In this document: positions 45,164 to 55,757 of the stretch, one piece after another
Layout: each line of letters opens with the position of its first letter
Numbering within the stretch: the first letter of the stretch is position 1
NCBI GenBank assembly: GCA_016490735.1
Contig: JAEMWC010000034.1
Coordinates: 1,122,501 to 1,186,500, forward strand
Direction: 5' to 3'
Length of the DNA stretch: 64,000 bases
Origin: Pachyseris speciosa
Lineage: Eukaryota > Cnidaria > Anthozoa > Scleractinia > Pachyseridae
Notes under the pieces: generated by a model
Seen by the model: only the letters and a program-made list of their open reading frames with translations
What the model was told of the DNA's origin: nothing
The model's database searches: none
Program-made: the position numbers and the translations under genes

Positions 45164-45229
45164 TAATAAACAGCACCACGGCAAAGTTAGAGCCATCTTG
45201 CACAGCATGATAAACAGTACCACAGGAAA

Positions 45230-45675
45230 CAGGGGCACCCAACGACAAGTTTCGTTAGATATCTGTTCGGTGGAGGTAATTCGCCTTGTGCTTTCGGCGT
45301 CGATTAAAGAGTGCACTCGGATTTTCATAACTAAAACGTGGCCTAAAAGATTCGAGATTGGGAAATCATAGCCCCTGAGGTTTTCGGAAAGGTCGTAATT
45401 GCTGTTTTTGGCAGTCAAAAACGACAACTAGCATTTTCGGAAAGAAAATAGTTCCCTAAAAAGCTCGTGGAAAGTTCATTTCAGCTTGCATTTTCTCAAA
45501 GGAAGATTTTGTTCCCTAACATTTTCGGGCAATTAAAATTTCAGCTAGGGAATCCGAACAGATGAACTTTTTCTAGCTTATGAAAACATCTCTTTTAAAC
45601 AGACTTCAAACACCATAAGTCACTCAAAAATGCCTTTTACAGCTTTTGGTTGATTTGGCTCGTTGGGTGCCCCTG
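45230..45675 (-). mobile_element. MITE family M6, copy 2, 446 bp, 6-bp target duplication
   Basis: Inverted relative to copy 1. It begins CAGGGGCACCCAACGACAAG and ends in the inverse of CAGGGGCACCCAACGA, flanked by perfect AGGAAA at 45224-45229 and 45676-45681. The target repeat continues as CACAGGAAA on the left and AGGAAAGTACTGCTCAGTAG on the right. Confidence 0.92.
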
Positions 45676-46035
45676 AGGAAAGTACTGCTCAGTAGCTGCT
45701 GTATCATTTGAATGGTTACCTCGTACAAATTTTTATTTTAGAGACCTCTCTTTGTTCTAACTTGTCAGGAACTTAAACGTTTAGTAAACTCGAAAGTTAA
45801 GCTTAAGTGGAAAGCTTTTTTTGGAAAACGAGCCGTATCAAGCAATAGAGTTACAGCTTTACAAACAATTTTCGATAAATTTCGCTTAAATTCAAACTGA
45901 AATTCGGTTAAATTAAATGAAATTCGGTCTCGATGTGATCTAATCGCTGCTAGTGTAGATAAAATACGTGTTAACTGAGAAAATGACACAGCGCACGTTT
46001 TGAAATGATCTTGACCGAAGTTATTTTTCGCTTAC

Positions 46036-46770
46036 CTCGCCAGAAACGGTTCCAACTTCGGGTACATAATTTCCATCTGGAATAGCCAAGCTAACAATTT
46101 GCGCTGGTTGTGCATGAGTACTGGCAACTTTAATTTCTGTGGGGTTTTCCGTGGAAAACTGATGGTGGACTTTCGGAACTACGGCCGTTGCATTCATTGG
46201 AACCGCGGCTACTTCATTCCAAGAATGCCCGTGTGGAAACGAATATGGCGTCGGTTGCAGATACGAATTTCCAACAACCGCTGTTGTAGTGTAGATAGGC
46301 TGAGAAGCTGAATGAGAAGGTTGCGGATACGGGCTCTGCGACTGATAATGCATTTGAGGGGAATATGTTGGAACCAGGACGAAGTGTGGCTGTTGATTCA
46401 TGGCGTAGTACATGCTTCCATCCGAAGTTGAAAACGCATAATAGCTGCCATGGCTTGTGCTCTCGCCAGGGTCTTGTCTGTGGTAGTAATACTTTCCAAA
46501 ACTTCGCTTGCTCTTTCTGCGGACAGCCTTGCCAACATTCAAGCTCTTTCCTCTGAATTCAAGGCTATCCTGGTCTCGAACTTGATCTGCAACCTCTTGC
46601 GAGTCGAATGTGATGAACGCGTAGCCTTTGCTAAACCCGTTGCGATCTCGCACAACTTTGCTCTCTTTTACCGCGCCAAAATCTTGAAAATACTCTCTCA
46701 GCTCGTTTTCCGTCGTCTCCGGCGAAAACCCCTTGACAAAAATTCGCTTTCCAATATCTATATCGCCCAT
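46036..46770 (-). CDS. BOLL: RRM RNA-binding protein, probable DAZ/Boule family, exon 1
   Basis: Probable cytoplasmic mRNA-binding translational regulator; DAZ-family proteins act in germ cells. The frame starts at 46770 (MGDIDIGKRIFVKG). A single RRM (residues 9-85) has RNP2 RIFVKGF (9-15) and RNP1 KGYAFITF (48-55). The loop VKESKVVRDRNGFSKGY and the tail FRGKSLNVGKAVRRK fit the DAZ/Boule pattern. After the RRM comes a Y/Q/P/S-rich region (YSPQMHYQSQSPYPQPSHSA), also typical. The frame appears to stop at 46021, but GGCGAG|GTAAGC at 46036/46035 is a strong donor, and the terminal exon found at 43416-43571 joins in phase, so the apparent stop is intronic. The RRM is certain; DAZ/Boule is likely. 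Confidence 0.85.
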
Positions 46771-47368
46771 AATGCAGATTTAACACGTAGAAACAGTGAG
46801 CGAAACAAACTTACAACTGACACAACGAAGGAAAAGATAAAATTTGTAAAAGTGTGCTCGGGGCGTTTCCTCTCTTTGCATCTTGGGAAAAGAGATCACG
46901 TGGTTTACCTTTTCCAAGGTTAAAACGAGGTGTGACAAGTGTAGCCTTTTTTCAAGTTTTACTAGTGAATCAAACGTCCAGTGAATTATGCCTACAATTG
47001 TTTTTGCAATTTTAACCGATTTTGCCCAGTTACTTTTATTCACGTAATGGTCACTATTTGGGCGACAGAACGTCCGTGATGTATGCCGATAAAATATGTC
47101 AATCAAAATCGTTAAGTTGGCTTTTTGCTTAGGCACGCCAACATAAGCACGCAACGATTTGCGTTATTTGTCTGCATGATCTTTTGGCCTCGGTAAAAAG
47201 GAAACCGAGCAGTGTGTTTGGATGGCCTATAAGGTGATTCTGAACTTTTTAGTGTCGACTTGACTTGATAAAAATCTATCACATTGCAACAGATGTCGAG
47301 AAATCAGGGTGACAGTAAAAAATCGAAGCTTGTTTATTAGCCTCATCTCGCTAAACTTAGCTAGGATG
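46771..47368. other. 5' flank of the RRM gene; no gene recognised
   Basis: Should include the promoter of the minus-strand RRM gene. GATCACGTGGTTTACCTTTTCC near 46893 includes an E-box-like CACGTG, of uncertain meaning. No supported reading frame. Confidence 0.35.
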
Positions 47369-47557
47369 GAAGATCCAATAGTCCGATCCAGTTTCAACTT
47401 GCCCATCATCGCTGAATAAAAGCACTGAGAACGCATTTGTACAGGGTTAGCCTCGACCTAAAGTAAAATATTCACAAATACCTGCGGAATGGTTAGCATT
47501 AGCATTTATTAATAATAGATACGTAACAACTGTACAATATTTGTTACCCAAAGTTAA

Positions 47558-47979
47558 AGCCGGTTACAGATGAGCAAGTTTTCCTTGACAAGTGTCATTG
47601 ACAATTTTTATTTGCTCCTATTTATGAATGACAAATTTTCTTTGACAAGTTTTGCCTTCACAAGTTTTATTTGCTGGTGTGAACGAACTAACAAGTTTTC
47701 TTTGGCAAGTATTCACTGTAGCCAGCAATTCAATTACACAGCGGACAACATTTTATTTGACAAGTTTTCCTTGTTGACCCGTACAGATAGACAAGCAAGT
47801 TATGCAATGTGTCAAGTTTTTCCTTGACAAGTGCACTTGTTGAAAAACTAGCATGCTAGTTTTTGAACAAGTGCACTTGTCAAAGAAAAACTTGACAATT
47901 TTTTCTTTACACACCAGCATATAAAGTTTGTTAAGTCAAAACGTGTCAAGGAAAACTTGCTCGTCTGCTTAACCGGCCT
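47558..47979. mobile_element. Palindromic MITE with repeated GACAAGTTTT motifs, about 420 bp
   Basis: Ends pair as AGCCGGTTACAGATGAGCAA against the inverse of TTGCTCGTCTGCTTAACCGG. The whole element is rich in GACAAGTTTTCCTTGACAAG-type units. At its centre is a near-perfect palindrome of about 60 bp around GCATGC (47851-47856), with GACAAGTGCACTTGT on both sides. The target duplication is unclear. Confidence 0.8.
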
Positions 47980-48219
47980 ATTTAGCATAGCTATTCGAGG
48001 TGGGTAACAATTAACGATAAATTTTGATTTTAACATTAATTTTTGATTTTGATAAAATTATCAAAATTAATTAACTGATTAATTAATTGAAATTATTGAC
48101 AATATAATTGTAACAGTGAAAACAACAATAAACAATACTAATAAACAAATGAGTAAGCTTAGATCAGTAAAGAAGAAAGACGAGAAGAAGTAATCGTCCT
48201 AACGTCAACATAGACCTCC

Positions 48220-48492
48220 TCAATCTCTAAAACCTTTAAGAGTAATTTGCGCAATCAGGAGCCCGTGGCGCAATTTTTGCTTAAAAAGTGTTTTACTCAA
48301 CTTGCGTAGCTTAGGAGGAATTTTGTTCCAGATTCTTGTCCCAGTTCTTGAAAAGGATAATAACTGTTGATTAGTACGAGATTCTTGGACATGAAAATTA
48401 CCAACAGCTGAAAATATGGTATAGTGAGAGTGTATAAAGTCAGAACGAACGGTGCCACACTTTTTGAAAATTAAACAATAGACAGAGCTGTA
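48220..48492 (-). mobile_element. CR1/L2-like LINE C-terminal fragment
   Basis: Minus frame contains CLIFKKCGTVRSDFIHSHYT, then GNFHVQESRTNQQLLSFSRT and GTRIWNKIPPKLRKLSKTLF, the CR1/L2 tail signature (ESRTNQ ... GTRIWNKIP). The upstream coding part is cut off by the MITE at 48495-48859. Confidence 0.78.
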
Positions 48493-48494
48493 AA

Positions 48495-48859
48495 CAGGGG
48501 CGCTTTCCCTTTGCATGGAAAAACCGGTTGTTCCGGGGGTAAATCAAATGTAACAGACTTTTCCAATCGAAATTTTTCGGAAAAAAGGAATATCTTCTGA
48601 GGTATTCCTCTTTTCTCGGTTTTACCGGAATGACCGAAAAATCCGGTACCATCTGCGGCGTTCCACTAGTTCCAAGCTCTTGATGAATTTTAAAACACGC
48701 AGTTTGGTGATGTTTTGGTTAATACCCAGTCTCTTAAAGAGCAACTCTGTGCAAAAGAAGCACGCTCGTCCCGTTCCGTTTTGATTGAGAAAAATTTGTC
48801 CTGTTCCTAAAACCCAAAAATTCGCCCCGGTTTTTCCATTCAAATGGAAAGCGCCCCAG
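48495..48859. mobile_element. MITE, 365 bp, CAGGGGCGC terminus
   Basis: The left end CAGGGGCGCTTTCCCTTTGC and the right end (inverse CTGGGGCGCTTTCCATTTGA) pair through ATGGAAAAACCGG. The CAGGGG start suggests a hAT-like family, but no matching 8-bp duplication was found. Short open frames within are not genes. Confidence 0.78.
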
Positions 48860-48980
48860 GCCATCTCCTCGCTGGAATTTGTGAATATTTTACTTTAGGT
48901 CGAGGCTAACCCTGTAGAAATGCTTTCTCAGTACTTTTATTCAGCGGTCATGGCGAACTCGAAACTGGACTATTCCGTTA

Positions 48981-51322
48981 TGATTTTGGTTTCACTAAGA
49001 ATTTATGTTCAGGGCGAGGTTTCGCGAAGGGACCTCCGAATGCACAACCGTGGATTTCACCATAGACGTCTTCACAAGTCAAAACGGTATTGTTCAGCAA
49101 CCATGAGGTCTGTTGAACACGCATGCTCAGTTTGATCAGAAAAATAACTCTGAGTTGGAACTGGACTGAACCTTCCACCGGAAAACATCATCCCGGGATG
49201 AAATGGCGCCTCTCCAGGCTTAACCCCACATTCGTCCGGCTCATGTCGCCCGAGTCACGTTAGAAGAAGGGTGTCTACTCCGCTGCCACCCACGCTTTAA
49301 TTAGCATACTGAGGACCGCGTCCCCGGCCGGGAGGAATTTCAAGCCGAAGTGAAAACTGGAAACTTATTTCCTGATTTGCTCGTTTATTTTTGCCAATAT
49401 TTTATTGGCTTTATTGGAAAAGTGGCCTTGCTCGACTTTTTTTTTTGTTATTGTCTCCATCTGCGGATAAATAAGTTTCCATTTATTTTTGCGCCATGAC
49501 GCTGGAGTAATATTCATGGGTTTAATTAATTTCTTTGTAACCGAGCCAATGATTCTATTTTGTAATTAAAATTATCTCAAAGGATTAAAAGTAAAGAGAT
49601 AATAGTGAATAAATAAACTGAGAAATTTACGCACAGCGGGGGTTTATATAAAACTAGCCAATTTTTTGCGATTATGATGATGTCAAAACTACAACACCTT
49701 CGCAAAACACTCGTAGAATTTTCGTCGTAACAGGACAAGGCTTGCAATAGTTTGGGCGCTTTGTCAATGAGAAAAACATAGACTAAAATACCAATATATT
49801 TCATTTTGATCGTTATCTTCGAAGTTTTAAGTACACGATCGAAGATAGCATTAATTATTTAAATTACTAGGTACTTCTTTGTTTTTAGAGTTTGAGATGC
49901 TATCCGTCTATAAGGACTGACGTGCTTGGAAATATTAATTTTGCCGAATGTCGACTTCGCATTCTCACACCGTCAACCTTCGCTTTTAGTGTATGCAAGG
50001 ATCTGTGTTGGTAAATATCATTCCTTATTTTTTGCAGATTTTGAGATGTCTTTTTTTGTGCATCGAATATGGTAGCACAAAAGCAATATTCTTAACTTTA
50101 GTGTTTATTATTATTTGCAAGGATTGGAAAACTAAGGCTGGAGTCAACCCAAAACGAGCTAAGGGTACCGGCTGCGACTATTTGACATTTTTGCACTGGA
50201 AAAGCATAAATACAAACAGGTAAGGTAACCGCAGCCAATTTATTTTGAAAAAAAAAAAAATCGAGGGAAAAAATAAACTAAAAATATACGCTCTTTAACG
50301 TATACGCCTAATGAATTTATAGCATGTACAGTGCAAGCATTCTGTCTCGGCGTTGTGTGCTCTGCGCAAGCTCATACATTTTCGTTTGCTTTGCGGATAT
50401 AAATACCTCACAGATCTTGATATTCTCAGATATGTTTGTTTCTAGACAGACATTTATCGCAGAACTTTAGTTATCTTTGCTTATTTAACTTGTATTTTTT
50501 CTTAGGCTGTGAATAATTAATTACTTATGTGTCTCGCTTTTTTTTCTGTCATTGAAGGCGACGAAACACTTCCATTTACGCTTGATACCACCAAAAAAAC
50601 ATGCAGTGAAAAACAACATTTCTTTGTCCATAATTACAAGTTGAATCTTTTTTCCTGTAAATGTTTTAACTGATGGGGAGATTTTACAATCAAAGGCAGT
50701 TTAAATTTTGGTTCGAATGTCCGTAGATTATGAACAATTGTATCGAAGGAACAATCGTAGACTTCCTGTATGTGGATCATTCACTGTTTGCAGAACTGGT
50801 TATGAAATAAACAAAAGTATTTTCTCCACGTAATATTAATAGCTGTCCCTAAAAGAAATTCTTAAAAGGTAAATCGTTTCTTATTCATAGATTAACAGTC
50901 GACTTCCAGCTCTAAGAGTATTAAAAAAGAAGCCAATGTCGTTCAGTCCTTATATTGATTAAAAGAGCCGTGTAAATATGTTTGCCACTAAGTGCTTTCG
51001 ACCCCCATATCTTTCACCGATCTTATTATATTGCTGGTCCACAACTTCTAAAGTTTACGCTCAAAATGAAAAAAGAAAATGTCTACTTGTTTGAATTCAC
51101 ATATCAATCAGGGCTGCTTTCAAATTTTGCAATTATTTTTCGCCTTCATACAGTTATTCAAATGGTGGTTTTCGTGTAATTTCTTCAAAATTCCAAAACC
51201 TAATCTAACAGCACACAAAGCTCGTCTTTTAATATTTTCTACTCACTAGGGAGATAAATGTTCAAATTTCATGGTCATATATTGCTTGCCCGGCTTACAA
51301 ATACAGCACTTTGAAATAAGGT
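48981..51322. other. No gene recognised
   Basis: Scattered short frames without recognised domains. An AT-rich region with TAAAAG-type motifs, no clear repeats. Confidence 0.4.
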
Positions 51323-51753
51323 CAGGGGCACCCAACAAGCCAAATTAAGCAAAAGCTGTAGAAAGGCATTTTCAAGTGCCTTATGGTGTTTGAATTCTGT
51401 TTAAAGCGATGTTTTCATAAGCTAGAAGAAGTTCATCTGTTCGGATTCCCTTTCCCCGAAAATGTTAGGGAACAAAATCTTCCTTCGAGAAAATGCAAGC
51501 TAAATGAAATTGCCACGAACTCTCTAGGGAACTATTTTTTTTCGAAAATGCTAGCTGACGTTTTTGACTGCCAAAAACAGCATTTGCGACCTTTCCGAAA
51601 AACTCAGGGGCTATGATTTCCCAATTTCGAATCTTTTAGGCCACGTTTTAGTTACGAAAATCCGAGTGCACTCTTAAATCGACGCCGAAAGCGCAAGGCG
51701 AATTACCCTCCACCGAACAGATATCTACCGAAACTTGTCGTTGGGTGCCCCTG
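51323..51753 (+). mobile_element. MITE family M6, copy 3, 431 bp
   Basis: Same orientation as copy 1; begins CAGGGGCACCCAACAAGCCA and ends CTTGTCGTTGGGTGCCCCTG. The flanks are TAAGGT (51317-51322) and TAAGAT (51754-51759), a 6-bp duplication with one later substitution. The 231-bp open frame inside (51383-51616) is not supported as a gene. Confidence 0.88.
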
Positions 51754-52213
51754 TAAGATCTATATCGTGACAGCCCGGAGCACAATTATTCTTTATCAAA
51801 ATTTTATAAAACTACAGGTATTTTCACCATACGCCGTTTTAATTTTCACACGTGATATTAATATAAAAGTGTAATCTCAGCATGACCTGTTATATTTCTT
51901 CAACCGACTTCCACGGCGACCATGTTGGTGTCGCTCAGAGGGACACCAACATTTACTAAGTCTTGTAACTTCTGGAAAATTATATTACCCATAACAATGT
52001 TCTAACAAGTACTATTGAGACAAAAATCGTTCTAAGTTGTTTCTCTATACCTGCTGTTCAACTTCTTTGTTTCTGAAACAAAGTGTTATTCATTCATGTT
52101 AACGTATTTTATTTTATTATGCAAACCAGGAATAGTCTTACACGGTTGTTATTTACCTCAACAGTTCACGTTTTCTAATTTTTGACACGGTTTAGTTTAA
52201 CTTGCACCGAATA

Positions 52214-52619
52214 GGCCATGTTCTAAACGAGTATGGGCCTGGGAACGAGGTTCTAAAATTTATCGATTGGAAAAAAATTGTTTCCACTACATGAAAGAAC
52301 ATCTCAAAAATGGTCACCTAACCAACTTTGATGCTGTTCAGTTGAATGGGAGCTGAAAAAATGCGTTTGAAAATTGTGAAAATTAGAGACTTAGTATGGT
52401 TTGAAGGGACACACTTTCCGAAATAGAGACATTTGTATGAGTTTTTTAAGTTTTAAATGCACTTTATCTAGCGGCTTTTCAACCAAACATACTCAAACTT
52501 GCTGAAACTGCTTATTTTGAGATACCCTTTCATGCGAGAATCGATTTAGTTCAATTTCATTGATTTTCAATGAAGTCTGGATTCGTTCCCAGGCCCTTAC
52601 TCGTTTAGAACATATGGCC
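52214..52619. mobile_element. MITE, about 406 bp
   Basis: The left end GGCCATGTTCTAAACGAGTA and TGGGCCTGGGAACGA are found inverted at the right end (CGTTCCCAGGCCCTTACTCG, TTTAGAACATATGGCC), about 38 bp in all. Confidence 0.8.
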
Positions 52620-52752
52620 CATTATACTCGACTATTTTACATGTAACATCAAAGGACGCCAATGCTAACCTGGAAATAAGCCAGTCACCATGTAAACACG
52701 AATTAAATCCATAAAAATCCAAAGAAATCCCAAAGCTCTCATTGTTATTGTT

Positions 52753-52769
52753 ATTAATAGTATTAGTGC

Positions 52770-52815
<46 letters not shown>

Positions 52816-52817
52816 GT
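52753..52817. repeat. (ATT)n microsatellite
   Basis: Imperfect then near-perfect ATT units. Confidence 0.95.
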
Positions 52818-53409
52818 CATTATTTGCTGAACTTTAAACTTGCCAGCTTGCTTCTAGGCATAGATTCTTGTTACCAGTTAAAGTGTACATAAATCGAAAT
52901 TTCAAAGCCAGTTTTTTTCTCCAGTATGAAAATAAGTGTTTTAAGAAACATTTTGAGGGGAAAGTAATTTACTTCAAGTAGCAGGAACTTATTTTAAAAT
53001 GCGGTGTAAGTTGGGCCTTTCTCGCTAAAATTCTAGACAAAGACCAGGGGTCTGGTGAATAGTCATGATGTCATTCGTGTGTACTCAGTCGAGTACGTCA
53101 CTCTGTTTTTGTGAGTTCCGCGGAATAAAAATGTTGGAGAACTACCAAGATTCACTACCGGGGCCGCCAACTGCGCCAAACGTTACAGGTTTTAAAGCTT
53201 TTTCGCCTTCTCAGATATGTTTCACGATTGAACATTACACGATAATGACGTCACAGAGACCTTTTGGCCGCACAAAATGTCTCAAGTTTCAGGCAAAGGT
53301 GGGAAGTTTGAACCCCTGCAAATGGCGAATCTTTGTCACAAAAAGGAGGGAAACGAGTGAAAATCAATTATGGGGATTATAAGCTATCTAAAAACGTAAA
53401 CAAAATTGG
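52818..53409. other. No gene recognised
   Basis: A 105-codon plus frame at 53065-53382 has no recognised domain; Met start and stop are present but nothing else supports it. Confidence 0.35.
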
Positions 53410-53792
53410 TAGTTAATTTTATTCTGGTAAGAGTTACAAAATAAATAAAAAATTATACATAAACACACATATCAACTTCCTCTGCTCGCATATAGCTTAA
53501 CTAATCGAGGCGGGCAGAGGAAAACAAACATAAGGTGATTCAGTAGGAAGAGATTAAAAAAAGGAAAGAAAAGGAAAGGAGAAGGAAGATAAATCTATAT
53601 AATCGATACAAAAAAGATGAACTAGAATTATTACAATTCAACTTTATAAAATTACAAGCTTATATTAGATTTCATGACATCTTGCTTAATTATTAACTAA
53701 AGTAGGTGTGTCAACATAAGTATGCTCTGATTCAAAAATATGTAAAAGGAGCTGATGTAGAGAAACCGTAAATTTGTGCTTAGGGAGTACTT

Positions 53793-53833
<41 letters not shown>

Positions 53834-53908
53834 CTAGAAAAAAAATCTTTTAACTGATTTGTCCTGGAATATTTAACTTCATCACGTGACCTCAGGGGAT
53901 TATACGAT
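53410..53908 (-). mobile_element. CR1/L2-like LINE 3' fragment
   Basis: The minus frame from 53908 to the stop at 53686 encodes SYNPLRSRDEVKYSRTNQLK, then FGARIWNSIPQ, the familiar CR1/L2 tail. A 3' untranslated region runs to about 53410 and includes CCCGCCTCGATTAGTTAAGC, related to the tail at 34456. The coding part is intact over this stretch, so the copy may be fairly young. Confidence 0.78.
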
Positions 53909-55266
53909 AAGAACTACCTTATACATCATGATAAACAACAACAACTTTTAGTGGTTTACCTGGAATAAAACGCTTTTAGAATTTCATTAACAAAAGACTC
54001 AAAAGCTTTAGAAGCAAGCCAAATTAAAAGCGTAGTGTAATAAACAGCGCTTCGAGAGAGTAAAATTGGATAGTTTTCGCTGATTTGAAGGTCGCACTAA
54101 AGGATTTTATTTAAAGATTGTCAGTAGTATAAATTACCTATTAAGAAGCATTATAAGAATGTAACACCCAAAGGCCTTTACTTGAGTGGTCAATGTTATT
54201 ACCTCGTATATTGAATAAACTAATTACTGTTTGACAAAAATGGCGTTAGTATTCCCTTGTAATACACGTTAAGATAAATCACTCAATTTCATCCGATATT
54301 TCAAGCTTCCAAAGCATCGTCATTTTCTTATCTAGGTTTTTGCTGAAATAATCATTGACTTTTAGAATAATATAAACATTTACCACTTTAGTCATATATT
54401 AAAAATGACTTTGAAGAAAAATTAACAGTAAGTTAACTTCAAAAAAAATAGCTATGGTACATATTTACCCGAAAAATAAATACAGGATGGAGTTAATTTA
54501 AGGTTTAAGAAATTATTTGCACTTTCCTATTTGCCATACAACGAGAAAGATTACTCGGGGAGTTTGCTACATCAATTTTAGTGTTATCTTCTTCAGTTGA
54601 ATCAACATCATTGTAGAAACTGAAACATTCTTGTAAAGTTTTGTACGGGAGTACAACTTGATCATACAAGGTGTTTTAAGACTGGTTTGAGGTCCGGTCT
54701 CGGGTTTGCGGAGCCCAGGCAATGGCCTACGGCTCAGCAGTCCGTTGCTTCGTGTGGCCCGTGTAGACGCTCACGACGTTTTCAACACACGCTCACGACG
54801 TTTTCAACACAGCTGTAGCAAGTGAACAGCACTAGAGACATATATGTCTGAGAACTGCGAATTTATTTTTGGCAGTTTCTTGTCGGTAACTTGTTTCATG
54901 TACGGCATGTTTTGTTTTTAATATCTTTCGTTGTTTACAACAGTAGCTCACGATAACTACCATCCTCTTTGACGCAAATGCAAAATTTAAAGCCAATTGT
55001 CGATCTCGTATTAGTTCCTGCGCGGTAGGGGAACTGTTTCTCAATTACAAACTGCAAAACCGCTTGAATCAGATCACAGCGATCAAAATATAGGCGCAAC
55101 ATATTTCATTAACATCTGCGGTAAAATATGGTTGACTTCTTTATTGCGATAAGGTACGGTGGCCTGTAAGGGACATCTCGATATTTTTAATCGCCACATA
55201 AAAAATTTTGCTCTGGCGACTTAATAAATGAGCGTAGCTTTCTTTTTTTGTCCTTGAGTTATTGTC
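53909..55266. other. No gene recognised; repeat remnants
   Basis: About 53912-54080 contains fragments of the 44130-45760 repeat. At 54777-54810 GCTCACGACGTTTTCAACAC is tandemly duplicated. No supported coding region. Confidence 0.4.
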
Positions 55267-55757
55267 GATCGCGACTTATAACTCGCGATAGCGACTTACA
55301 ACTCTTGATCGCAACTTATAACTCTTGATCGCAACTTATAACTCGCTATCGCGACTTATAACTAGCGATCGCTACTTATAACTCTCGATCGCGACTTAAA
55401 ACTTTCGATCGTGACTTATAACTCGCGATAGCGACTTACGACTCTTGATCGCAACTTATAACTCGCGATCGCAACTTATAACTCGCTATCGCGACTTATA
55501 ACTAGCGATCGCTACTTATAACTCTCGATCGTGACTTAAAACTTTCGATCGTGACTTATAACTCGCGATAGCGACTTACAACTCTCGATCGCAACTTATA
55601 ACTCTCGATCGCAACTTATAACTCGCAATCGCAACTTATAACTTGCTATCGCGACTTATAACTTGCTATCGCGACTTATAACTCTCGATCGCGACTTAAA
55701 ACTTTCGATCGCGACTTATAACTCTCGATCGCAACTTATTACTCTCGATCGTGACCT
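55267..55757. repeat. 20-bp satellite with 7-unit (140-bp) higher-order structure
   Basis: Twenty-four full 20-bp units of consensus GATCGCGACTTATAACTCGC and a partial one. Unit variants recur in the same order: units 2-8 (55287-55426), 9-15 (55427-55566) and 16-22 (55567-55706) follow a 7-unit pattern (GATAGCGACTTACAACTC first, GATCGCGACTTAAAACTTTC sixth, GATCGTGACTTATAACTCGC seventh). The third block differs at several units. CGATCG palindromes occur at many junctions. Confidence 0.93.

Larger units (their letters stand above)
44130..45760. repeat. Older dispersed repeat (about 115-bp unit), interrupted by two transposons
   Basis: The unit contains AGAACCACCTTGTACAGCAT, AATAAACAGCTCCACACAGG and TTTCATTTGAATGGTCACAC. 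Copies or parts lie at 44135-44267, 45164-45229 and 45676-45750, and similar phrases occur at about 53912-54080 (CTACCTTATACATCATGATA). Two insertions split it: 44268-45163 and 45230-45675. Confidence 0.75.
47369..48980. mobile_element. Composite nest bounded by inverted repeats
   Basis: Outer inverted arms at 47369-47490 and 48880-48980 share AGGGTTAGCCTCGACCTAAA, TATTCACAAA and GCTGAATAAAAG. Between them lie a palindromic MITE (47558-47979), a LINE tail (48220-48492) and another MITE (48495-48859). The outer arms may be the ends of one transposon invaded by the others, or two opposed copies of a short repeat. Confidence 0.6.

Noticed and set aside
46099..46923. Plus-strand frames opposite the RRM gene
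   Set aside because: Shadows of the RRM coding sequence on the other strand.
55267..55757. Regular 20-bp spaced repeats resembling a CRISPR array
   Set aside because: The units abut without unique spacers, no cas genes exist and the context is eukaryotic; this is a satellite.
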